DNA from: Mnemiopsis leidyi
Lineage: Eukaryota; Ctenophora; Tentaculata; Lobata; Bolinopsidae
NCBI GenBank assembly: GCA_000226015.1
Contig: JH153050.1
Location: 198,795 to 257,063, forward strand
Direction: 5' to 3'
DNA: 58,269 nt
The translations under genes and the position numbers were made by a program. A model generated the notes under the pieces. It was not told the origin of the DNA, did no database searches, and saw only the letters and a list, made by a program, of their open reading frames with translations. Every line of letters starts with the position of its first letter. Within the stretch, counting starts at the first letter, position 1. Positions 46,571-58,057 of the stretch are shown here, piece after piece.

Positions 46571-49500
46571 TGTTTAGGCTGCAAGTTCCAGATGTTAATA
46601 GCTTTCCTGAGGTTTGAAGAACTATGAGTATGAGTATGAACTAAATTTAATTTTTGAATGAATAGGGGTTCTAACTTTCTAACTTAAATCGTTAAAAAAT
46701 TAAAATAAAAAATCAGAAATCGGTGCGCGTCTAGATGCTAGATTTCTTCGAAATTCATAAATGTCGCATGAAATGCGTGTAAGCTCACTAATTGGCCGCG
46801 AAATTATGTTATCAACCTCCATTTACAAAAATAGAAAGTCACAGTCTAGTGGCTGACTGACTGTGAGCAAACAATATAGGAAAAACCAACGCAGTATAGA
46901 ATACGTCAGCCACGCAATACTCCTAACTCAAAATGACAAAATATCAACTTCTTGCTAATAAATATGGGCACTCTTCAGAGAACTGGAAAGCACCTGGTTA
47001 AATTTATAAAGTACCATGGATCGGCACCAACTTCAAGTGCAACGCGTGGGCCATCGCATTAGCTAAGGGTGCCTTATCTTCTAGTCTTTTGAGTTATAAT
47101 ACGTGCATTACATAGGGAAGAATTTTAATATCATTGTAATTCTATTAAAATCATAACGGTAACCTTGTAATTAGGATTTGTCCGCTACAATTATGAATGT
47201 ACTCACGTTTCATCTTAATCTTATTTTATAATTGATAATTGCTTATCGCTGTGAGTGATTTTTCCTAAGGAAGTCGCGCGGTCAAGGAAGGTTGGGGAAA
47301 AAAAGAGTTCCCAAGTGCCCACAGCCCTAAATGCCTCATGTGAGTACCCAAGTGCCCCATTGGGGCAGCCCCAAACGCGCGGTATGATTGTCGAAGTCAT
47401 TGTTGTATCACGCATGAGAAATTTTAGGGGCGAATCGCATGTTAAAGGCCATGGTGAAGTTGTTTCTTGTAAGCAAATGGCTTTTTAAACCCTGCGGTTT
47501 TTTCAACCCCGGTTAATTATTATTAAGCCATTGTGCACACATACGCCTTAAGAGATTGTGAAGAAAGTTTAACGCGATTTCTGATCGGACACAACTTGAC
47601 AACTTGTAATCACTGGGAAAAAATAGCATTCGATTTAGAAGTTTTAATCGAAGGAAAAGACAATTTAACGTTGAATTTGACAATGCCATCGCTTTTTTCT
47701 CCAAATAAGCAAGATACGCCGCAAGTGCTGTATTTTAACAGATACGCCGCAAGTGCTGTATTTTAACAGAGCTTAATTCATTAATATTTAGATTAAATCC
47801 GCCAGGATTTCAACTAGGTAGCCTGTCTACAGAGTTGTACGTATAATTGCCGCAGATTATGTTGAAATCAAATCGCTCGCAACAATTTGCACTGCACACC
47901 ATTGACCATGTTTTTCCCTATCCATCCTGATAATCTAGTCAATTTTACTGAAACATCATGTTATCTAAACTCAATTAGTCGCGTCGTCATTTTGACCGAA
48001 GGGCCAATTTGCGATTTCATTATCATTATCAAATTTAATTTTTCTACAAGGGAGTACCCCAAGAAATGGGAAAACCACAGCACAATCACGGTCCGAGCTG
48101 CGTCCACGGCTGGTTGACCGAATTTAATCTCATCTAACAAATTTTGTTCATTCAGCTCAGCGGAGTGAGTTGTGCTGAGTTCTTCCTAACAATACGGAAA
48201 TTGGGGATTTGTAAGATCGAGTATTCACTAGTCTACACTGTTGAATGGACAGTACTGATGACTCTACAGTTATACGGTCCATTCCATACGATACGCAGGA
48301 TTTTTAGCGGTAACACCCGGGTCTAACAGCTCAAGCTAAAACGTTACCAACGGATAACATCTCGACATTTAAATGCAGGATGTAAGCGATGTACACAATG
48401 ACAATATACAGTGCAGGTACGTGATTTACTTTGAGAAACATATTTCGCAGTAGTATTTACACTTTTACTTTTAAGTAGTGTTACGATTTCTTTGTAATAA
48501 ACTTGGAGGGTTACTTTTTCGTATGTTTCTATTGACTTGTTGATGTTTCGTTGGACTGTAGACAGCAGATTAGAGTAAAATTTTAACTCGCCGGGGCGGA
48601 CCATGGATGTGTACGCGATATAACCCAAGTCCAATGAAATGTAATATACATAGTGAAATCTAAATTTGAGATTTGCAAAATTGCAAATTTTAATAGAAGG
48701 TGCATCGGTTTATCGCATTTTCCTGTAATCTTGTAGCGGTACAAGTGTCAAGTATTGTAGGTTTTTCACCTGTCAGGTACGTGAGGTGGATTTCCCTGTA
48801 ACGTACGTGAGGTGGATTTCCTGAGTGGCTAATTTCGATGTAATAGGCGTGGAACTGCGTAGGTTTGCACGGAACGTTCGTACGTGCGCGCACGTTACGT
48901 TCGTTAACAGCAAATTTTGCGCGAACAATGCAACCAACCTAACTTGGCGCATTTCACGTTTCTTGCGACGAAGACCTTCTGTAAGTAGAAAATATGTTTA
49001 GGGGCATCACCCGATCATCATTTGGGCTCTCATTGACCTCAGACCAACAGCCAAGACACATAAGAAAGCAAGTAAATAAAATTACTAACAGCTAAAGATT
49101 GATGAATGCTGACCCCATAAAGTTTGATTAAGTATATGCAATATGCATCATGCTTGCTGACATCATTTCGGATAACGATTTCCTAATATCAAAAGAATTT
49201 GCCTATTCCTAAAAATTCTGAAGTACAAAATTTGGGTGTATCAGAGGTTGCAATAAATTGGGAAAATTTCTGGAACTGGAAGTTTTAATGGCAGGCAAGC
49301 GAACGGTATTGTTAAATACAACCTGTATCTTGAAGTACATTTCCAGCCGCCTTATCTCAAGTATTATATTGCAGTGTCTATCGTGGATGGGAATTCAGGT
49401 TAAAGTTTTGAATTACTGAAACGAAACGAGAATTTGGAGTTACTGACATTTCAGGGACATTTTGTATACAAAACTGTGTTTATGGCAGTTTAAAGTAGTA

Positions 49501-49905
49501 AAAATTGAGAAACTTATATTATGCTTATTATAAACCTTTGACATGTGAAATATTGATGTGAAAATCGAGCTAATCTGTAAACAATACTGAATTAATCAGC
49601 GTAAAAAACCTATTTATTATGATACAACTCATATTCTACAACATCAAACAACCTATTACACAATATAGTTGCTCAACTGGAATTGCTTCGTGAATCATTT
49701 TTAACAAAAAGTTTATTTCTTAAATGTCATCACTCATCAACGATACTACAAACATAATTATAATATAAACCAAATTAAACTCTTTAATTAAAACTTTTGT
49801 TGCGTCAAGCTACCCTTCTTCAAGCAAGAATCTTCTGAGGTGCTACAAAAGCGTCAATACCAGACTGATTTGAGTAACTAAGTCAGTCTAAATTGGTCTG
49901 ACACG
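46571..49905. other. Intergenic, no confident gene
   Basis: Open frames of 60-96 codons occur on both strands (for example 47533-47766 plus, 48344-48634 minus). Some have protein-like composition, but none has a matching splice partner, signal or known domain. A 27-bp unit GATACGCCGCAAGTGCTGTA is tandemly doubled at 47713-47768, and GTACGTGAGGTGGATTTCC is doubled at 48777-48823. Confidence 0.4.
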
Positions 49906-50378
49906 TCAGTACTTGTTGATGCCAAACAAACGCTTGGCGTGCATGAAAGGCTGCTTTGGGATGAACTGTAGTAGAAATGATGGAACGGATTGAAACAGGA
50001 CGTCTGACGAATAATCGCAGTAGTGCTGGCACATCAGGAATCTGAGAAGTCGTTTGTCAAACACAGGAAAATATCTTTTAACCCACAAACTTGCACTTGA
50101 ATGCTTTTAACTTACACACATGCGCACAACATGTGGACACAAACATACCCCATGCCCATAAGCATCTTGACTAAAGTGCAACTTAAAATACAATTCAATA
50201 TTTAAGAATCTTCAGTTTAAACTTACAATATGCAGGGGAAGATAATAAGAAATTTCCTTGTGTTTGTCCATTGTTTGCCGTGGTTAATCTGTTCCCAATG
50301 GGTGAGCTGCCGGTTTTCCCCCTGGTCGCTGCAGCCAAACGGAGATCCACGAAGGTAGTGAAACACGATAAAATTCCC
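49906..50378 (-). CDS. ORMDL: ORMDL protein, last two exons
   Basis: Exons 50227-50378 and 49906-50041 (TGA) join in phase 2 and encode about 95 residues of an ORMDL protein. Diagnostic pieces are RGSPFGCSDQGE, LTHWEQINHGKQWTNTRKFL and the family-typical end FGINKY. ORMDLs are endoplasmic reticulum membrane proteins that bind serine palmitoyltransferase and restrain sphingolipid synthesis when ceramide is high. The intron positions match those I recall for animal ORMDL genes. The usual protein is about 153 residues. The N-terminal exon (RGIWLTYALG-like helix) was not found between 50379 and 52465. It may be diverged, lost, or far upstream across the next gene. Without it this copy could be a fragment. 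Confidence 0.88.
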
Positions 50379-50450
50379 CTGAAATTGCATCGTAACAGGG
50401 TGTTTCTGATAATCATAAGAATCAATTATTAATTCAATATGCAATGACGA

Positions 50451-50807
50451 TTGGACACTGAGTTAGGATCAGTTGGTCAATTTATAATGAATAATCAAAG
50501 TAATACTAACGATGTTATGAACGTTAAGAGTGAGAAGCCAGCCCGTTGTGGCAGTTATGAAGGGCACACAAGAGCACATAAGATGAAGGAAACATACCGC
50601 CCCGCTGTACGCTATCCAGAAATACCTGAAATTATTGCCCGTAATATAGTCCTCCTACGTGGTACATCAGCTTCCTACTTATCAAGTGTACTAAGCAAGA
50701 GATACGTAGTTTTATCTTCGCACGTAGTGTTATCTTTGAACAAGTATACCGTAGAAATGGCTGTAATGATGATAATCATCAATCATGGACCATGGTCGAA
50801 TAGATGA
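50451..50807 (+). other. Isolated 118-codon open frame
   Basis: Plus-strand frame opposite the ORMDL upstream region. Composition is fairly protein-like (KPARCGSYEGHTRAHKMKE) but there is no domain, signal peptide or splice partner; probably not a gene. Confidence 0.2.
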
Positions 50808-50859
50808 TTCTAAAAGAGACACCAACCTTTCTTAATAGGAGTCAATATTATAATATTAT

Positions 50860-51186
50860 ATTACCTGCTTTCTAGATAAATTACCTGCTTTCTAGATAGA
50901 TTACCTGCTTTCTAAATAGATTACCTGCTTTCTAGATAGATTACCTGCTTTCTAGATAGTAGATTTCCTGCTTTTTAGATAAATTATTTGCTTTCTAGAT
51001 AGATTATTTGCTTTCTAAATAGATTACCTGCTTTCTAGATAGATTACCTGCTTTCTAGATAGATTACCTGCTTTCTAGATAGATTATTTGCTTTCTAGAT
51101 AGATTACCTGCTTTCTAGATAGATTACCTGCTTTCTAGATAGATTATTTGCTTTCTAGATAGATTACCTGCTTTCTAGATAGATTG
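50860..51186 (-). repeat. 20-bp minisatellite
   Basis: About sixteen copies of TTACCTGCTTTCTAGATAGA. On the minus strand each gives AGAAAGCAG|GTAATC, a good 5' splice-site match. It lies upstream of the ORMDL exons, where the missing 5' exon would be expected. Confidence 0.93.
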
Positions 51187-52465
51187 CATTAGGGTTGCTC
51201 TCAACAGTTGTCGTACCAACTTGCATTCTACCTTAAAACATTTGACATAGATAAAATACAAATCTGGGTTGGTAAGCAAGTGGCTTTGTCGCCATTACAT
51301 GTGATTTTGATATAAAGATCTTAATTTTCTTATAATTTCACATCCACTTATGACCTCTCAAACATCAAACCGGCCAAGTTTAGAAATCATGAAAACGCAA
51401 AGCTGACATAACATAGCTAACAGAAGCTTGGTGAAATTTAAAGTAGAAATATTACAATGGAAAATTTAGAAACGAAAATATAACAACACTGAACTACGAC
51501 ATACAAACACAACTTAACCGAAGATAAATTTTGCATAACTTTTACATCTAGTAGTTCTGGCCATTTTGGCAAAAACAGTAGATTTTACCAGTATTCAATA
51601 TATTATCTAATATCGGTAAACTATAATTGAAATAAGCCGCTATCAACATAATATTTAAGTAATGAGTAATGACTTATGACATATTGACAAAAGTTACACA
51701 ATACATACATTGCAATTATGTAACGTCAACTTTTTCCAAAATAAGAGCAATTCACTGTCAAAAACCATACCCAATACCTATCTATATTCCTTTTTAAATC
51801 GAATGTCATTTTTTACTCAAATTAACAGCAAGTTAATTTACAAAAATGTCAGTCCATTATCATGATTATAGTAAATATTATGGATTTTTATTAGCTACTA
51901 GATATGATCTTAGAACACACAAAAGAGGTTTTAATGCAACAACGTGATGACTATCTACAAAAATAGCATAAAGTTATTCGAAAAACTAATTGGGGCGCAA
52001 AACTATCGTCAAAAATAGTGTTCTTTTAACCCTGCTGCTTAAAGATTCAAAATCCGAAGAAAATGGAAGCATAATCGGATACCTTCAATTTATGATGACT
52101 CGATTGACGATTCCATAACAAGTGCTTCTAGCAGCGGATTATGTTATTAGAAATATAAGTTAATGTTTGCACTTTAACGAAAAGCAATTTGAAAAAAGCG
52201 GACCAAGAACCGAAGCTCAGACTGACAAACTTGTATTAGATAATTCGGTTTCGAGTTACTGATATATCTGAGTTCGATACTTGCCAAATCATGACGTATG
52301 ATGTGAGAAAAACGTTATCTGATAAAGAAAGCAACAGCAGATGACCAGTAGGAAATTCTCCTCAAAATATGACGACATTGAACAGAATAAGAAGGAGTAT
52401 TATCAAAATGTCACACCCAGTGACAATAGAATGTCACGCCAAGTTACAATAGAATGTCTTGCCAG
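51187..52465. other. Intergenic or ORMDL intron, AT-rich
   Basis: No supported exon on either strand. A short minus-strand frame starting MATKPLAYQPRF (near 51300) was considered and not called. Confidence 0.45.
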
Positions 52466-54385
52466 TTACAATAGAATAAATTCTGATTCTGTAAACTCTG
52501 ATGGTGCCAGCCGATTGTTCTGCTCTTCGCCTTGGTTCAACTCAGCAACAAAACTTGGACGAACCACACTGGTTTCTTGAACATGACGTGACAGTGCGCG
52601 CTGCTCTCTCCTTCGCACCCGCTCTGAAGATCGACGTTTATCTTGTTGCTGAGCCGATTCTGCTGATCGCCGTTTTCGAGCACGCATCCTATTTATTTCG
52701 TTGTAAAGCATCTTCTGAGGCTCAGTCAGCGACATTCGCTTCAATCTCTGACGTTCTGCTGCCTTGCGTAGTCTGATAGCACGCTCCTCTGGCGACTCGT
52801 TAGCTCTCTTCTCCTTACATCTAATCCTCTGTCTTTCTTTCTGTTTGAGGTATTTTTCATGCTCGGCAGCCAAATAATCCTTAGCCACAGCATACAGGGC
52901 GTTAGTCGAGGAAGGGTTCCCACCACCTGCACTATCTGAACTAGAGTAAGATTTAGGTGCTTGCTGGAGGAGGTTTGACGGGAACAAGGGCTGGAGATCA
53001 ATAGAAGTACGTTGGAGATTGAGGGGAGGTAGTTTGATGTCACCAGGAGAAAGTTTGATATCACCAGCCGAGAGTTTTATATCACCAGGGTTAATTTGTA
53101 GATCACCAGAGGGTAGTTGAATATCACCAGATGGGAGTTCAATATCACCAAGTGAAATTTGTAGATCACCAGGTGAAATTTGTAGATCACTATGTGTCAT
53201 TTGTTGATCGCCAGGTGTCATTTGTATATCGCCAGGTTTCATTCGTAGATCACCAGGTGTCATTTGTAGATCGCCAGGTTTCATTCGTAGATCACCAGGT
53301 GTCATTCGTAGATCACTAGGACCAGGATTATTTTGGGGTGTAAAGTTCTGATAAGCAGGTCGAAGAGGTGGAAGTTGAGAAAAAACTGGATTACAAGAGG
53401 CAGGGTCAGAAAGTGAGTTGTCAGGAGGTAGCACAATATTCGACAGATCAACTGTAGTCTCAGTATTGGAAGTACTATTGGGAGTGCTAACCAGCTGGGA
53501 TGTATTGGTAGACGGGGGGTTTAGCAAGCGTACACACGTTTGCGCAACAGCCTCCGCCCCGAGAACTCTCACCTGCTTGATCAGCGCTCTCTTTTCCCTC
53601 ATCCTCATTCTATCCCTGATTCTTCTTATCTCCCTCTCCTCCTCAGTTTCCCGAGCACGTCGTTCTTTGGTGCGCTTTTTAGCCAGCTCTTTGGCGCGCT
53701 GTTTCTCTGCTTCCGTGTAATTCATGCGCTTTAAACGCTGCCTCTCAGCACCGCGCTGCAACCGCTTTGCTTTCTCCCAAGGCAGCTCATTATTTCTACG
53801 TTGTTGTTGGTCTAGCCGGTGTTTTTCCCGCTTTTCCTCAGCTGTAAGCCGCTTCCTGGACCTCCCAGAACCAGACAACGCAAGGTTACTTTCTGACAAT
53901 GTTGAGAGGTTGAGGTTTCTATCTGCACCCTCGACACTGCTCGTACTGCGATCTAGATCACAATAGGACTGTTCCGAACTGTTGCTGCTGTCCGAGTGAC
54001 TCTTGTGGGTGGAAGTGTCGGAGTCGTGTTGTTGTTGTGTGTAGGGGGTGTTGTAGGTGTTGCAGTCTTGTAGTGTTGGGTAGTCCATGTAGGAACCATT
54101 CTTGTCTTCGTAGTTAAACTCCTCTGTAACAGTTTGATATTAGCTAAACAGTTAAATATTAGTTAAACTCCTCTGTAAGTATTGGTAGTGATGTAGAAAT
54201 TTACATTTTGTACTTTGATGATAACTCAATAACAAACAAAAGTTTGACATTTAACAGCTTAACATTTCAGCGGTCAACAATGATTATTGACATAACTTAT
54301 TGTGCTTGAAATAACTTCACATACCTCGGCTTTGTATGGGGTATTTCAAATATTCACATTCCAGCAAACTGTCTTTAATAGACAT
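52466..54385 (-). CDS. Protein with two STPR-like blocks and a Gly-Asp heptad repeat
   Basis: Exons 54325-54385 (starts MSIKDSLLECEYL) and 52466-54123 join in phase to 572 residues. After a Ser/Thr-rich acidic region, a basic block at about 105-210 shows 23-residue periodicity (AEEKREKHRLDQQQRRNNELPWE, read as 20 plus 3, then KAKRLQRGAERQRLKRMNYT and REIRRIRDRMRMREKRAL). That is the pattern of the STPR DNA-binding domain first described in silkworm FMBP-1. A second such block lies at about 445-545 (RAIRLRKAAERQRLKRMSLT). Between them are some sixteen heptads of type PGDLRMT. The protein is probably a nuclear DNA-binding factor with two basic helical arms joined by a repeat linker. Assignment to STPR is from pattern only. 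The acceptor of the long exon is duplicated 49 bases upstream. Confidence 0.82.
53035..53325 (-). repeat. 21-bp coding minisatellite (PGDLxM heptads)
   Basis: In-frame 21-bp units encode heptads PGD[LI][QRK][MIL]x, about sixteen copies, N-terminal ones with Met and C-terminal ones with Leu/Ile. The gradient suggests growth from one end. Confidence 0.9.
54108..54182 (-). repeat. 49-bp duplication of a 3' splice site
   Basis: Minus-strand TTACAG|AGGAGTTTAACTA occurs at 54123 (used) and 54172. Splicing to 54172 gives a TAA four codons into the exon, so the product would stop after about 24 residues. Confidence 0.88.
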
Positions 54386-55260
54386 GCAGAAATACCATCA
54401 AGCCTTAAGCCCCCTGCTTAATAATGTTAATAATGTTAATAGTACTGAAAGTATTCAGCTCAGTCAATATTTATAATGACATTTTCAACTTAAGCTTAAA
54501 ACTTAGCTGATTAAATAAAGGAATCATTTCTTAAGATTGAATAAAAACATAACAATGAAATCATCAAAATACATAATTAGTTAACTGAAAGGTTAATTGT
54601 GGCAATTCAATTTAAATATCAAGGAAATCTATTTAGCCACAGAACGAAGAATACAAATTATATTTCTCCTTGAATCAAAGCGTCCTCGAATAAGTAGGTT
54701 TTGATAATGAAATAATAAGAACGACTGTAAAATTCCCATATTGAAAAATGTAAATTAAGAATTTTATTTCTGAAGAATTCCTGTTCTCAATAAAACTGTA
54801 AACTGCCCTAAATTTACCATACTTCGTTTTAGAACAATTACAAACATTTAAAAATGATACAATACAAAACCTCGTCAGTGCTACACATTTCATAGGTCAA
54901 TCCAATTAGGATTCATCACCATAATTATAGACCTACCTAGATATGTACATAATTATCTTTTACTTACGAAGAAATGAATTCATTTTTCAACATTAATTTC
55001 TAACATTTAACTTAATCAAAATTTATAATAAATAGTCATTTGATAGTGTTAATAAGTTTAAAAGTAAACAAGTAAATTACAGAGATTTTGATGCCTTCAA
55101 TGCTTATATTTACTCATAGCATACAAGGAAATATGTCCCAAGACCACATAGTTTCGAACATTCAGTGTGTAGTTTTGCTCTAATTGTAACACATTAACAC
55201 AGAGAATGAAAAATTCGCCTATCTAAACTATATTTACAACCATGTCGCTGAATAAACAAA
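54386..55260. other. Intergenic, AT-rich
   Basis: Between the STPR-type gene and the sphingomyelinase gene, both on the minus strand. No exon is supported; AATGTTAATAATGTTAATA is a short local repeat at 54421-54440. Confidence 0.5.
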
Positions 55261-58057
55261 CTATTCTGCAAACCTAGCCAGTACTTGCATCTCCTGCAAA
55301 GCCTCAGAGAACTTAGAGCTTTCTGTCCGGGAGAATATGACAAGATACCAGAACACAGCAGTAGCACAAGCAGAGAGAACACTGGCGAGCAGCGCTACAA
55401 CAACCGAGGGTACTAGATCTAACACTGCCACCACTATCACTCCACACCAGAGTAATGTTAACACTGTCCATATGATTAGCTTCTGGGTTGTGTCAGCGCG
55501 CGTCGCTTTCACGCTACGCTCAATGTGCTCCAGCGCAGACTTCGCAGTTGACTTGGATAACTTAGCTGGGCGCATGGCAGGGCGGTCGTTTTCCGGTTGG
55601 AGGACGAATGTGGTGGACACACCCATGTGGTCGGAGTAGGAGAAGGTCTGGCCAGGAATCTTTCCCATAACTACTTGGCAGTCCGTGCAGGAGAGCTTGG
55701 AGCGGTTGTAGAAAATGTAGTCTATACGTTTACATGTACCGTTAGAACAAAGTGTCGCCATAGAGGTGTCGGCACGCCAGCTACACTCTGAGAGGAAGTT
55801 TAGTTGAAAAAAAGATTAAAGAAAGATTTGTATGTGGTTACTGCGACAAATTGATGCCTGGAATAATACAAAACGATTGAATTGATAAATTTCTAGTATT
55901 ATACAATAACAAACCGACAAATAAAATTCTGTAATGCTCGCACCATCACTGAAAGCAAAAACAAAAAATATGCTAAATTAAAACCTGGTGTGTCGTTTGT
56001 ATAGCCTGGATCGTTTATCTTGTCAGGGTGAAGCTCTCTGTAGCTAAAAGAGAAAAAAATATTAAGTTTTACTGACAAACAACAACACAGCACTACGGGG
56101 CAAATAATTGAATAAAGTCAAGCTAAGACTCTTCTACTGCAATGATGCATTAAAAATAAACTTGAATTCAGACAATTACATGAGGCTTGAATAAGGTTCA
56201 AGATATAAAGAAGATCAAATAATTTTCCATCTACTAAATGTTTACCTGTCGGTCAACCCTGAAGCCTCTATGAATATTTCTGTAGCAACTTCATCTTCCA
56301 CACAATTGAAATCACCAACAGCTATTACAGCATCTGAAGTTGAACTTCTAGCCATGTATTTTGCCATACAGTACATCTGACTCACTCTGAATTATAGGAG
56401 CACAATGATATCAATTGACACAAAATAGTTGACAATCTTAAATCAAGCTCTGTAACCTCCAACTCTAAGAACTACCTATAAACAATATTACATATAATGT
56501 GGTTTTTGGAAGAAACATCAAACCTGTGTCCGGTATACATGTCGTATCCAGTATGTGTGTAATTGGCATGGATGTGGGTTAAGTAGAAGTCAATCGTGGA
56601 TAAGGGATGATCAATTCTACACAGCCCAACCCCTTTACCTGCAATTATGAGTGTTATTGCAAGTTATCACCTCCAATTATATACATTGTAGACAATTGGT
56701 CGCATGCACAAACAAAGGGATTTCCTTAAAATTAAGGGAATCTCTTACACTTAAGGGATTCCTTTAGAAGTTTACCTTTCTCTTTAAATATGAATGCTCA
56801 GAGAAGGAAGGATTAGATAAAGCTTAAACACGCCCAAGAGTTATCTTAACTCATCCCAAGTAACCGTAGAGTAATATAAATTTATTCTAGATCATTCACA
56901 ATTTATAAGGAGTGACCTGTAATAACCAACTGTTCCATTATGCCAACAGAATGGTTGATAAAATTTAATTTGCAAGAGATTTAAATATAACAGTCAGGTA
57001 CTGGCTGAAAGTTCAGCAACAATAACTATAGGGCCACACCTCCTAAAAATATTTGAAAAAGATAATGAAATACAATTCATTAAACCAGCCAAAATTGAAA
57101 AGATTATTTTATAAAATATTACCTGCCCACCAATCACCATGAGCTACACGCTGAGGGTATCCATTCAAAGCAAAAGGGTGGAATGCAATTTCTATGATAG
57201 GATACCTGGAACATTATAAATTATCAGTCTTTAGCCCTTAGTCTTTTTAGGTAGGTTGATATAAGCATTTAATAAACATGTATTAATTGTTTCCAGCTAC
57301 AGACGAAGGATGAAGTGAGCTCTCAATCAGTCTTAGTCTGTTACAGGGCAAGCCAAACACAAAAACCCATGAAACACAGAAATACAATTTTGAATGCGAA
57401 GTTACCACAATTTATGAACCACTTGATATCCTGTCAATGTTCAAAACATCATTCAATACCATTAGTGTGCTCTACAAATAAATAATACAATCACATGCAC
57501 AGCTATTTGTAATTCCTTACTGAGTATGCCATGGCAACATGTTTTAATTGTGGACAACAAAAATGATAGTTTAATCATTTTCAATTAATAATCTTGATCA
57601 TTTAGGTACCTTTATCAATGCATAATCCAGGAGGGCAAGGGTTGAATAATCAAGTAAATGCATACCTGGAGAGTACTAGTAAACCAGGGCTACCCAAGGA
57701 GCCACTTCTGAACCAATGACTGTGGCCAAATATCGACTGAAATTTGAAAAATGACTATATCCCTTAATTTTATATTTTTAACCATCTTTAAGCTTGTGGT
57801 TGGCATCCCAATTTGGTTGGCATCCCAATTTGAAGGTGCATAAGATTTTTCACTTCAAATAACAAAAGATGTGTTACCTTAACCCCATCCTGTATAAGTT
57901 TGGCATGCCATGATGTGAAAACTTCTTGCAAGCCCACAATCTGATACTCAGATGCAAGCAAGTGCTCTATTAGGTGTTCTGAGCGTTGCTTGATCTTTTT
58001 ACTGGCAAAGGGAACTCCCCACATGTTCAATGATAATACTTTTATTGTGGTCCCCAT
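55261..58057 (-). CDS. SMPD2: Neutral sphingomyelinase (SMPD2 type), complete
   Basis: Exons 57878-58057, 57666-57736, 57123-57205, 56524-56638, 56246-56386, 55985-56043 and 55261-55787 close in phase to 391 residues (human SMPD2 has 423). The enzyme cleaves sphingomyelin to ceramide and phosphocholine with Mg2+. Residues 1-280 form the endonuclease/phosphatase-type domain: LNMWGVP (Asn11), LQEV (Glu45, metal ligand), FRSGSLGSPG, YLTHIHANY (132-138), VGDFN (Asp175, Asn177) and YSDHMGV with the catalytic His at 270. Two membrane helices follow (LIIWTVLTLLWCGVIVVAVL and VVVALLASVLSACATAVFWY) near 320-365, then a short cytoplasmic-type helix. All expected catalytic residues are present. With the ORMDL gene 5 kb away it shares the sphingolipid pathway, though a functional link is not shown. 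Confidence 0.95.

Noticed and set aside
47221-47768. Overlapping open frames of 63-77 codons on both strands
   Set aside because: No splice partner, signal or domain; a slight rise in GC and a doubled 27-bp unit suggest an old repeat.
53131-53966. Plus-strand frames rich in VDRQVSF and Phe/Ser
   Set aside because: They are the reverse reading of the heptad repeat and basic blocks of the STPR-type gene.
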